DNA of 64,000 nucleotides from Treponema sp. (GTDB lineage Bacteria > Spirochaetota > Spirochaetia > Treponematales > Treponemataceae), in the NCBI GenBank assembly GCA_022010055.1, contig CP091737.1, positions 1,302,001-1,366,000 of the forward strand. Reading direction: 5' to 3'. Below the pieces are notes generated by a model, which had not been told where the DNA came from, did not search any database, and worked only from the letters and a program-made list of their open reading frames with translations. This document shows, piece after piece, positions 19,725-27,540 of this stretch (the stretch's first letter is position 1; each line of letters begins with the position of its first letter). A program made the position numbers and the translations under genes.

Positions 19725-20947
19725 TTAGAATTCCAGTTTAGAAAGGCGTCCGCAGGCTTCGTTCACATCGTCCTGATGTCCGAACGAACTGAAGCGGATA
19801 AAACTTTCGCCGCTAGGACCAAAGCCTGAGCCTGGAGTTGTCACAATATGGCACTTGTCCAGAATCGTGTCAAAAACATCCCAGCTTTTCTTTCCAGGAA
19901 ATTTTGCCCAGACATAAGGACTGTTTCCAGTTGAATAGATTTCAACTCCAATCTTTCTGAAGTTTTCGCCCTTTAAGGTTTCTTCAATTTTTTTTGCGTT
20001 CACAAGGTAATAATCGATAACGTCTTTCATCGCCTTAAGTCCTTCCGGCTCAAGACAGGCAAGGCCGCCGGCCTGGGCAACGTTAGAAGCGCCATTGAAC
20101 AAAGTTGTCATAACGCGGTTCCAGTCCCTGTTCACGCTTGTTCCGTCTGCAAATTTCAGCTCATTCGGCACAATTGACCAGCCAAGACGAACTCCGGTAA
20201 ATCCAGCCGGCTTTGAGAAAGAGTTTATCTCAATAGCGCAGGTGCGGCTTCCTTCAATTTCAAAATTGTCTTTGGAAGTTTTTCATCGCGGATAAATTCG
20301 CGGTAGGCGGCGTCATAGATAATAATGCAGCCGTTTGCATTCGCAAAATCAACAAGTTTTTTCAGGTCTTCCTTTGTCGCGCAAGCGCCTGTAGGATTGT
20401 TCGGTGAACAGAAATAAATCAGGCTGTTCTTTTTGATTTTTGAAAGATCCGGGAAAAAATTGTTTTCCGGAACGCATGGCATATAAGTCACGCCCTTGTA
20501 GCCTTTTCCTGTATTTTTTCCTGCGGCACCAATAATTACAGAGCCATCAACATAAACAGGATATGATGGATCCTGAACCGCGACTTTTACTTTTGAGCCG
20601 AACAAAGTCTGTATTCTGGCAATATCGCATTTTGCGCCGTCAGAAATAAAAACCTCATCCGGGGTTGCCATTCCTTTATACCAGACTTCCGCAATCTTTG
20701 CGCGAAGCGCAGAATTTCCCTGCTCATCGCCATAACCGGAATAACCTTCAAGCGTTGAAAGCGACATTGAATAATCCGCCATAGCCTTTGCGATGAATTT
20801 AGGAAGCGGTTCTGTTGTGTTTCCTATGCTAAGGCTGATGATTTTCGCATCTTTATTTTTTTCCTGATACTCGCGGCGGCGGCGGGCAACTTCCGGGAAC
20901 AAATATCCCGCAGTTAAATTTTTAAAACCTGTATTTCTTTTAATCAT
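19725..20947 (-). CDS. dapL: LL-diaminopimelate aminotransferase (one frame break)
   Basis: Converts tetrahydrodipicolinate directly to LL-diaminopimelate for lysine and peptidoglycan. Seen: KRNTGFKNLTAGYLFPEVARR (family opening LxxxYLFxEI), ISLSIGNTTEPLP, LEGYSGYGDEQGN, FISDGAKCDIARIQ, YFCSPNNPTGA, IYDAAYREFI and, after the break, NSFSKPAGFTGVRLGW, which holds the PLP lysine. The frame breaks near 20265 (TTTTGG read as TTTTG), joining KTIL to EIEGSRTCAIE. About 407 residues, normal. DapL is the route used in spirochaetes and chlamydiae. Confidence 0.93.
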
Positions 20948-21002
20948 AATGCAATCATTTTAGTAATTGTGTTTTTTTTTGTAAACAGGATTATCAACTT
21001 CT

Positions 21003-21053
21003 AAAAAAAAACAGCCGCAGCGATGAAAATATTCAAGACTGCGGCTTTTTTTT
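21003..21053. terminator. Bidirectional rho-independent terminator
   Basis: AGCCGCAG (21013-21020) pairs with CTGCGGCT (21039-21046). The stem is followed by eight T on the + strand and preceded by nine A, so it can act in both directions. It mainly serves leftward icd. Confidence 0.85.
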
Positions 21054-21079
21054 CGGCTCAAAGAAGTTTCCGGCAGATT

Positions 21080-22276
21080 TTAAAGTCTGCTTTTTATTTC
21101 TGCAATAAATTCCCAGCTGTTAAGGATTTTTTTAGCCGGCGGATTTGCAAGGGAAGCCAAATCTCCGGTCATAAATCCGTCTTCAATTGCTGAAAGGGTT
21201 GCGTTTTCAAGTTTTCCGGCGAATTCAACCAAATCTTTTGTTCCGTCAAGCTCGCCGCGTTTCTTCAGCGCGCCAGTCCATGCGAAAATCGTCGCGACTG
21301 GATTTGTGGAAGTCTTTTCGCCTTTAAGATAACGGTAGTAATGTTTCTGCACAGTTCCGTGGCTTGCCTCATACTCAAACTGTCCGTTCGGAGAGACAAG
21401 AACGCTTGTCATCATCGCAAGGCTTCCGCAGGCAGAAGCAATCATATCGCTCATAACGTCGCCGTCATAGTTCTTGCACGCCCACAGGAATCCGCCCTTT
21501 GACTTCATAACCCGGGCAACAGCGTCATCAATCAGTGTATAAAAATATTCAATTCCGGCTTTTTCAAATTTTTCCTTAAATTCTTCGTCATAAATTCTCT
21601 GGAAAATCGCCTTGAAATTTCCGTCGTAGATTTTAGAAATCGTATCCTTTGTGCCAAGCCATACGCTGATTTTCTGGTCAAGGCCGTAGTTAAAGCAGCA
21701 GCGGGCAAAACTTTCGATAGAAGCATCAAGATTGTGGATTCCCTGGATTATTCCAGGACCTTTCATAACCTGAATCGTCTTTTTGATTTCTGTTCCGTCC
21801 TCTCCGCGGAAAACAAGCTCGGCAGTTCCGGCGCAAGGAGTTTTTATCTCGCAGTTTTTATACACATCGCCATAGCCGTGGCGGCCAAGGACAATCGGCT
21901 TTTCCCAGGATTTTACGTTGCAGGCAATATTCTTTACAAAAATCGGAGCGCGGAAAATTGTTCCGTCAAGCTCGCCGCGCAAAATTCCGTTAGGAGATGG
22001 AGTAAGCTTTTTCAGCTTGTACTCTTCCATTCTTGCGGCATTTGAAGTGATTGTCGCGCATTTTACACCGACACCAAGACGTCGTATCGCATCCGCCGCT
22101 TCGTAAGTTATCTTGTCATCTGAATCGTCACGGCTTTTTAGGCCAAGATCAAAATATTCAGTCTTTAAATCGATATAAGGCAAAAGAAGCTCATCTTTTA
22201 TAACCTTCCACAATACACGTGTCATTTCGTCGCCATCGAGCTCTGCGATGGCATTTTTCATCTGAATTTTAGCCAT
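21080..22276 (-). CDS. icd: NADP-dependent isocitrate dehydrogenase
   Basis: Oxidative decarboxylation of isocitrate to 2-oxoglutarate. The 398 residues match the eukaryote-like (type II) NADP enzyme: ELDGDEMTRVLWKVIKDEL, ITSNAARMEEYKLKK, SPNGILRGELDGTIFRAPI, VLGRHGYGDVYK, IDDAVARVMKSKGGFLWACKNYDGDV (catalytic Lys and metal Asp), FEYEASHGTVQKHY and STNPVATIFAWTGAL. Intact frame. No other TCA-cycle gene is nearby, so it may serve glutamate synthesis. Confidence 0.95.
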   Translation of the reverse strand: MAKIQMKNAIAELDGDEMTRVLWKVIKDELLLPYIDLKTEYFDLGLKSRDDSDDKITYEAADAIRRLGVGVKCATITSNAARMEEYKLKKLTPSPNGILRGELDGTIFRAPIFVKNIACNVKSWEKPIVLGRHGYGDVYKNCEIKTPCAGTAELVFRGEDGTEIKKTIQVMKGPGIIQGIHNLDASIESFARCCFNYGLDQKISVWLGTKDTISKIYDGNFKAIFQRIYDEEFKEKFEKAGIEYFYTLIDDAVARVMKSKGGFLWACKNYDGDVMSDMIASACGSLAMMTSVLVSPNGQFEYEASHGTVQKHYYRYLKGEKTSTNPVATIFAWTGALKKRGELDGTKDLVEFAGKLENATLSAIEDGFMTGDLASLANPPAKKILNSWEFIAEIKSRL

Positions 22277-22338
22277 AAAGAAATTATACAGAAATAACCG
22301 GATTTATGCGATATTTATACGATTTTATTCAAAGATTT

Positions 22339-23139
22339 TTATTCTAAAAGACCGCCGAATTTCATGCCGTTCTGCCGGCAAAAAGAAAGATAGCGCTGAC
22401 TATCGTTGCATTCCGTAAAGCCGGTGACATAAAGTTCCGAATGAAATCCTCCGCCGGCAGCGATTTTTTCAGCCGGAACAACTTCGAACGCATGGCGCGT
22501 AACTCCATCGCGGCTGTCGACAACCTTGATTCCATTCCCGGCGGCTTCCTTAATTTCATCTGCCATGTTCAAAAAATGAGTGCATGCCAGAACAATAACA
22601 TCGCATCCGTTTTTTCTGAAAAATTCGCACGAATCTTTTGCCGCGGCGACACGCTCCTCGTGAGAGGCGAAATAATATCTGTGCTCAATAAAACTGATAA
22701 GCTCCGGCGCGCCAAGTGAAAAAACCTCGCATCCACCGGCAAAGTCTGAAATCAGTTTTTTTGTGTAAGGATGATTTACGGTCGCATTCGTCGCAAGAAG
22801 CCCGATTTTTCCTGTCTCCGTAAGTTTTGCGGCAGGCTTTATGGCCGGAACAGTTCCTACGAACGGAGTTCCTGGAAATCTTCTTCTAAGCTCATCCAGC
22901 GCGGAAACAGAAATCGTGTTGCACGCAACAACAACCGCATCCGGATTCCATTTTTTAATTATTTTTTCCGCGCATCCGCAGGATTTTTCTATAATCTGCC
23001 CCGCTGTTTTTTCACCGTATGGGAAATTTTTTGTATCACCAACGTAAACGCAGGCAGAATCCGGTCTTTCAGCCTTTAAATATTTTAAATAAGGAAGTCC
23101 GCCTGTTCCTGAATCAAGAAATGCAAAATTTACGCTCAT
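22339..23139 (-). CDS. murI: Glutamate racemase
   Basis: Makes D-glutamate for peptidoglycan. The start at 23139 gives MSVNFAFLDSGTGGLPYL, matching the family motif FDSGxGGL with the first catalytic residues. YVGDTKNFPYGEK, VVACNTISVSALDEL (catalytic Cys) and VIVLACTHFLNMADEI (second catalytic Cys) follow in order. About 266 residues, normal. Intact. Divergent from the pentapeptide-repeat gene with a ~50 bp AT-rich gap. Confidence 0.95.
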   Translation of the reverse strand: MSVNFAFLDSGTGGLPYLKYLKAERPDSACVYVGDTKNFPYGEKTAGQIIEKSCGCAEKIIKKWNPDAVVVACNTISVSALDELRRRFPGTPFVGTVPAIKPAAKLTETGKIGLLATNATVNHPYTKKLISDFAGGCEVFSLGAPELISFIEHRYYFASHEERVAAAKDSCEFFRKNGCDVIVLACTHFLNMADEIKEAAGNGIKVVDSRDGVTRHAFEVVPAEKIAAGGGFHSELYVTGFTECNDSQRYLSFCRQNGMKFGGLLE

Positions 23140-23192
23140 AGCAAGAATAATAAAGGTTTGACTAAACAATCGCAATGGTTTAACATTTTTTT

Positions 23193-23873
23193 ATGTTTTC
23201 ATTGAATAAATGCCTTGCAAGAGCCTGCAACAACATCGCGGTTTCTACAATAAACGAAAAAGGCGAAATCACAGAAGATAAGAATTACTGCATAGACCAT
23301 TCTCCGAATCCGGGAAAACTTCATCAGGATATTATAAATTACATAAACACGCATGATAAGATTGTCGGGCTCTGCGCAAACGGACTGACTTTTTCAAACA
23401 TGGATTTTTCAGGCAAGAAATTTTACGGCTGCTACTTCCGCCGCTGCACTTTTACAAATGTACATTCAAAAGGAATAAGAAGCCGGATGAGCGTATTTGA
23501 TTTCGCGGTTTTTACAGACTGCAATATCATTGAAAGCAATATTCATTTTACATCTTTCGCCGGATGCACTTTTTCAAGAACCCTTTTTACCGCCAGCGAA
23601 CTGCTTCAGAACAACTACAACGGAATCAACGCAGTCCAGTCCTCGTTCGATGATTCTGACTTATACAATTCGCGTTTTATAAACTCAACGCTTGTGAACA
23701 TTTCATTCAGAAACTGCAATCTGAAAAAAGTTCTTTTCAACGGAATCAAGCAGGAAAACGTTTCATTCAAGATGTCGAACACAAGGGAAGCCGCTTTTGA
23801 CCAGAACGGAAGCGAGCTTACAAAAGACATTGCAAATTTCAGCGGGCAATCCGAACTTGGAGACGTATTATGA
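23193..23873 (+). CDS. Pentapeptide-repeat protein
   Basis: 226 residues. After a ~60-residue N-terminal region with Cys/His (ARACNNIAV, CIDHSPNPG), the protein is made of five-residue units with a central Phe/Leu (LTFSNMDFSGKKFYGCYF, then SFDDSDLYNSRF and NISFRNCNLKKVLF), predicted to form a quadrilateral beta-helix. Role unknown; members range from gyrase-protecting proteins to scaffolds, and nothing here decides. It overlaps the next gene by four bases (ATGA), so the two are coupled. Confidence 0.85.
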   Translation: MFSLNKCLARACNNIAVSTINEKGEITEDKNYCIDHSPNPGKLHQDIINYINTHDKIVGLCANGLTFSNMDFSGKKFYGCYFRRCTFTNVHSKGIRSRMSVFDFAVFTDCNIIESNIHFTSFAGCTFSRTLFTASELLQNNYNGINAVQSSFDDSDLYNSRFINSTLVNISFRNCNLKKVLFNGIKQENVSFKMSNTREAAFDQNGSELTKDIANFSGQSELGDVL

Positions 23874-24433
23874 AAATTTACTTTCACCTGAATACCGGCG
23901 GATTTTCAAACACTTACATAATAACGAACGAAAAGACAAACGAGGCTATTTTAATCGACCCCGGAAAAGTTACAGAAGAGATAATCGAACGCATAGAAGA
24001 CAACAACCTTAAGCTTGTCGCGGTTCTTGTTACTCACAACCACAGCAACCACGCGCAAGGACTAAAAACCCTTCTGAAAATTTACACGCCCAAAATCTAC
24101 GGCGCAGACCTTGAGCTTAACGGAGACAAGACCAACGTAATTACAGGCGACGGAACGCTGCACATCGCGGGACTTTCAGTGCGCTACATGAGCCTTCCGG
24201 GACATTCCTCGGACTCCATGGCATACCAGATAGGAAACGCAATCTTTACAGGAGACGCTGTTTCTGCCGGAAGAATCGGAAGAACAAACTCAAGCTATTC
24301 AAAGCACCTTTTAAGAAGAAATGTAAACGAAAAAATCATTTCCCAGCAGGAAAACACAATTCTTCTTCCCGGACACGGACCGCCTTCAACAGTCGGCGCG
24401 GAGCAACAGTTCAACTCTGACCTGAAATTTTAA
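23870..24433 (+). CDS. MBL-fold hydrolase, glyoxalase-II-like, with altered metal motif
   Basis: 187 residues: the opening (NTYIITNEKTNEAILIDPG), the metal motif, GHSSDSM, FTGDAVSAG and LLPGHGPPST follow the metallo-beta-lactamase fold of GloB-like proteins. The core motif HxHxDH reads HNHSNH here: the Asp that normally binds the second metal is Asn. The other His ligands and the bridging Asp in FTGDAV are present, so a single-metal or altered enzyme is possible. Coupled to the pentapeptide protein upstream. Confidence 0.85.
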   Translation: MKIYFHLNTGGFSNTYIITNEKTNEAILIDPGKVTEEIIERIEDNNLKLVAVLVTHNHSNHAQGLKTLLKIYTPKIYGADLELNGDKTNVITGDGTLHIAGLSVRYMSLPGHSSDSMAYQIGNAIFTGDAVSAGRIGRTNSSYSKHLLRRNVNEKIISQQENTILLPGHGPPSTVGAEQQFNSDLKF

Positions 24434-24447
24434 TTTCAGTAAAAAAA

Positions 24448-26279
24448 TCAGTTTCTTGTAATCATAGCGACACGGCCGGCGGCAAGCCCCCAGTTGTCAT
24501 ACGCATAGGAATCCAGAACCCGGCAGGCATCCTCAAAAGTCGCGGCCTCAGTTCTTTTTACCCATTCGCAAAGCTCCTTCTGATAGGCTGAGACAGAGCC
24601 ACGGTTTGCAACATTGATAAAATATTTTGACACAAAACGAAGCGGCTGCTGCATAAGATAAGCCATAAATTCATTCTGCATAAGAAATTCATCGTCCTGG
24701 TCATAGCCAAGCGTTTCCTGGCTCGCCCAATAGCCCTTCATAAATTTCATAGTATTTTCATCGACTGTATAATATACGGCGGCGACTGCGTTCCTGAAAT
24801 TTGAATCCGTAAAAAATATTCCGTGCCACGACTCGTGCGCGGTAAACGAAGCCCTTAGATATGCCGGAGATTCTCGTGAAATAGAAATAACCGCGCCTTT
24901 TCCTGCCCTGTAAGAATTTGAATCAGGAACAATAACTCCGGTTTTTATAAGGATTTCCTTTAAGTCCGCCTCTTTCTGCGTAATCCTGAAATTCTGCCTT
25001 TCACAAGCCGAAAAGAACGCCGCAAGGCTTTCTGCTCCGTAGTCGTGCGCATTATAGCCGTGCTTACCTTCAAGATCAGAATCAGCAAGAAGTTTTCCCC
25101 GGAAACCTTTTTTTTCAGAAAAATATGCAAGCCGCCTGAAAAACTGATCCTGCACGGAATAATTCAAAGTATCAAAAAACAGTATTCCCGGAAAAATATT
25201 CCATTCATAAATTTCATAGTCCTTTGTGCGCCATGTTGAAGTTTTGCTTGAAAGCACAAGCCCCAGGTCCGTTTTCATCGGCACAAGAACCTTGTCCGGC
25301 GAGGAAGGAATCAAAGCCGGATCGTTTGTCGTCATAAGAAGCTTTAGAACGCGCGCAGAACTTCCGGTAATTTCATAATAGCTGAACGGAGCGACCAGCG
25401 TTGAAGTCTGGATAAGGTTTTCTTTTGTTCCTGGAAAAATCCTAACCGTCAAAATATCTCCGCCGGCATTTATTTTTACAAAATCCGACTTTTTTTCAGC
25501 GCCTTCTGTTTTTTCATCCGAAAAGCCAAGCTCAATCTTCGGCATAATCGAATAACGCGTGTTTTCAACAGGAAAAACCTGCGTGCAGCCGGAAAAATCA
25601 AAGGAGGTCAGATTATTTGAAAAACTTCCGCCGTTACTGGAAACTCCAAAAAACGGAATTTCCTTTGAGCAGTCAAAACCGACCCTGGCTTTTTCCACAA
25701 GAAAATCCACAATCCGCACAGGATAGTCAGAATAAACCACAAATCCACAGGGAACCGACTCTTCACTCAGATTTTTTTCAATTGCGAAACCGTTGTCAAA
25801 TATGAATAGCCTTTTGAATTTACTATGAAATTCCTTAAATCGCATCCTGAAAAAATACGCTTTTCCAAAGGCTGAAATTTTCCTTTTTCAGAAAAATCAT
25901 TTCCGGTCAGATAGCCAAAATAAAACAGTTTTTTGTCTGCCGTCGCAGCCTTGAATTTTCCGCCCTTTACATTCTTTACGCCGATACGGACTGAAACGCA
26001 GACCGAGCCGGATTTTCTGTAGTAGTCAGAAAAAATTTCCTGTTCCTCATCGGTGAATTTATAATAAGCATAGCCGGATTTTAAAATCTTCCCGGAAGCG
26101 GCGTTTTTGTTCAGAGCGCGAAGTTTTTCAGAAGCGGAAAAATTTCCTTCATACGAAAGAACTGATTTTGAATAGCGGTTTGATGCCAGCTTAAAAAAAA
26201 GAACCGCAGCATCAATGACAAGAAATAAAACAATGCATCCTAATATAATTTTATGTTTATGTCCCAAATTAATTTTCAT
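24448..26279 (-). CDS. Membrane-anchored putative zinc metallopeptidase (one frame break)
   Basis: A ~610-residue protein. The N-terminus has a signal anchor (KIILGCIVLFLVIDAAVLFF) and should place the rest in the periplasm. The frame breaks near 25806 (TATTTT read as TATTT); repaired it reads KGYSYFDNGFAIEKN. Far downstream is HESWH within FTAHESWHGIFF, an HExxH zinc motif, followed ~55 residues later by NEFMAYLMQQ, a plausible third ligand (Glu). This is the arrangement of gluzincins. No named family recognised. Ends convergent with the MBL gene. Confidence 0.6.
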
Positions 26280-26328
26280 ACTTCTGTTACTACAATTTTT
26301 TTCCTTAAAAAAATACTATATTTTATCT

Positions 26329-26769
26329 ATGACAAAGGTTATCCGCCTGCACAAAGACGATGAAATTTTATTAATAAGAAAACAGAAACAAATTCTGCAG
26401 GAATTAAATTTCCCCGAAGAAAAAAACATCGCTTTTCCGTTTTTTCCGCTCCTTATTGAACTGAAAGACAGTTACTTCAGCGGAAAATCCATTCAGGAAC
26501 TAAAAAAATCCTTTGAAAAAATCTATATTGAAGAGGCAGTTGTTTTCCGCGGCGAAATATTCTGCCCTGTTCAGATAAAAATGAACAGCGGAAAATCTTT
26601 TTCTGAAAAACTCTTGCTTGGAACCTGCAAAAAAGAGCCGGAACACAAACTTTTTCCCGGCGCAGAAAAAATAATTTTTAAGGAACTAAGGATTTTTCAG
26701 CTCGCCGAAGAAAAAAAATCAGGAATCCAGACAGAATTATGGAATTCCACCTGGGTAAAATGCAGATAG
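26329..26769 (+). CDS. Hypothetical protein
   Basis: A 146-residue reading frame starting MTKVIRLHKDDEILLIRK, rich in Lys, Glu and Phe. It is divergent from the metallopeptidase gene with a ~50 bp AT-rich gap. It contains two strand-rich segments (AVVFRGEIFCPVQIKM and KIIFKELRIFQLAEE). No family recognised and no clear ribosome binding site, but codon use matches the neighbours. Confidence 0.5.
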   Translation: MTKVIRLHKDDEILLIRKQKQILQELNFPEEKNIAFPFFPLLIELKDSYFSGKSIQELKKSFEKIYIEEAVVFRGEIFCPVQIKMNSGKSFSEKLLLGTCKKEPEHKLFPGAEKIIFKELRIFQLAEEKKSGIQTELWNSTWVKCR

Positions 26770-26783
26770 CCGGCTCCGCGATA

Positions 26784-26816
26784 TTATTTCATTACCTCTT
26801 CGCCGCGGTCCATCGC
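26784..26816 (-). pseudogene. Leftover 3' end of a second ilvN
   Basis: Read leftward this stretch encodes AMDRGEEVMK and a stop, nearly the same as the true ilvN end ALDRGEEVMK 175 bp away. A 24-bp block is exactly identical (26778-26801 and 26953-26976), while the five codons before it differ mainly at synonymous positions. That pattern suggests a remnant of a diverged ilvN copy rather than a recent slip duplication. Confidence 0.5.
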
Positions 26817-26863
26817 TGCTGTGGCAATATTTTTTTACCGTCTAGTTCTTTTAGCCACAGCAT

Positions 26864-26884
26864 AATTGCCACTTTGTGGCAATT
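26864..26884. repeat. Short perfect hairpin between the two ilvN ends
   Basis: AATTGCCAC and GTGGCAATT form a 9-bp stem with a TTT loop. The flanking sequence repeats TGCCACA-like words (26820s, 26855, 26945), so the whole 26.77-26.96 kb gap is built of degenerate repeats. No gene seen in this gap. Confidence 0.55.
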
Positions 26885-26958
26885 ACAAGTTTTATTTATC
26901 ACAAACTGCAATGGACAGTTTTTTTTTACCGCATTATTTCTTCGCTGTTGTGGCGATA

Positions 26959-27450
26959 TTATTTCATTACCTCTTCACCCCTGTCCAGTGCAGTTAGGCC
27001 GGTTTTTACATATTCAAGGATTCCGAAGGGTTCAAGGAGTTTTATAAGGCTTTCTATTTTTTCCTCGCTTCCAGTCGCTTCCACAACAACGCTTTCCGGC
27101 GCAACATCAATAATATGGGCGCGGTAAATATCGCATGTACCGATTATAATCGCGCGCTTTTCGCCGGGCGCCTTTACTTTTATCAAAGCCATCTCACGCT
27201 GGGCAGTAGATTTTTTTTCGCATTTTTTTATTGAAATGACTTCAACAAGTTTAGAAAGCTGCTTTTCAATCTGATCCAGAATGTAATAATCTCCGTTTAC
27301 AACAATTGTCATGCGAGACTGACCTGGATTTCCTGTTTCGCAGACCGTCAAAGAATCAATGTTGTAACCGCGGCGGCTGAACAGCCCAGAAACACGGCTC
27401 AATACGCCGGCATGATTTTCCACAAGTACACTCAACACGAATTTTTCCAT
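26959..27450 (-). CDS. ilvN: Acetolactate synthase small (regulatory) subunit
   Basis: Regulatory subunit for valine feedback on acetolactate synthase. The 163 residues begin with an ACT domain (VLVENHAGVLSRVSGLFSRRGYNIDSL), then the second ACT-like half (REMALIKVKAP, VVEATGSEEKIESLI, LEPFGILEYVKTG). Length is normal for IlvH/IlvN. A GGGGGA site precedes ATG. The catalytic subunit ilvB is not adjacent; upstream on the same strand lies the DAHP-synthase-like/PDT fusion, separated by two hairpins. Confidence 0.93.
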   Translation of the reverse strand: MEKFVLSVLVENHAGVLSRVSGLFSRRGYNIDSLTVCETGNPGQSRMTIVVNGDYYILDQIEKQLSKLVEVISIKKCEKKSTAQREMALIKVKAPGEKRAIIIGTCDIYRAHIIDVAPESVVVEATGSEEKIESLIKLLEPFGILEYVKTGLTALDRGEEVMK

Positions 27451-27464
27451 TTTTGTCCCCCATA

Positions 27465-27504
27465 AAAAGTCAAGATTAAAACTTCAGTTTTAGGATTGAC
27501 TTTT
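27465..27504. promoter_or_regulatory. Leader hairpin before ilvN
   Basis: AAAAGTCAA pairs with TTGACTTTT (9 bp), and inside it TAAAAC pairs with GTTTTA. It ends about 15 bases before the ilvN start, close enough to affect ribosome access. It could be an attenuator or an RNA-processing hairpin. Confidence 0.45.
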
Positions 27505-27506
27505 AA

Positions 27507-27534
27507 GTTGTTTCACAACGAAGTGAGAAACAAC
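27507..27534. terminator. Hairpin just after the DAHPS-like/PDT stop codon
   Basis: On the minus strand GTTGTTT with a two-base bulge and CAC pairs with GTG-AAACAAC, starting a few bases after the stop. There is no T run behind it, so it is at most a weak terminator or a 3'-end protecting hairpin. Confidence 0.4.
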
Positions 27535-27540
27535 AGCTCA

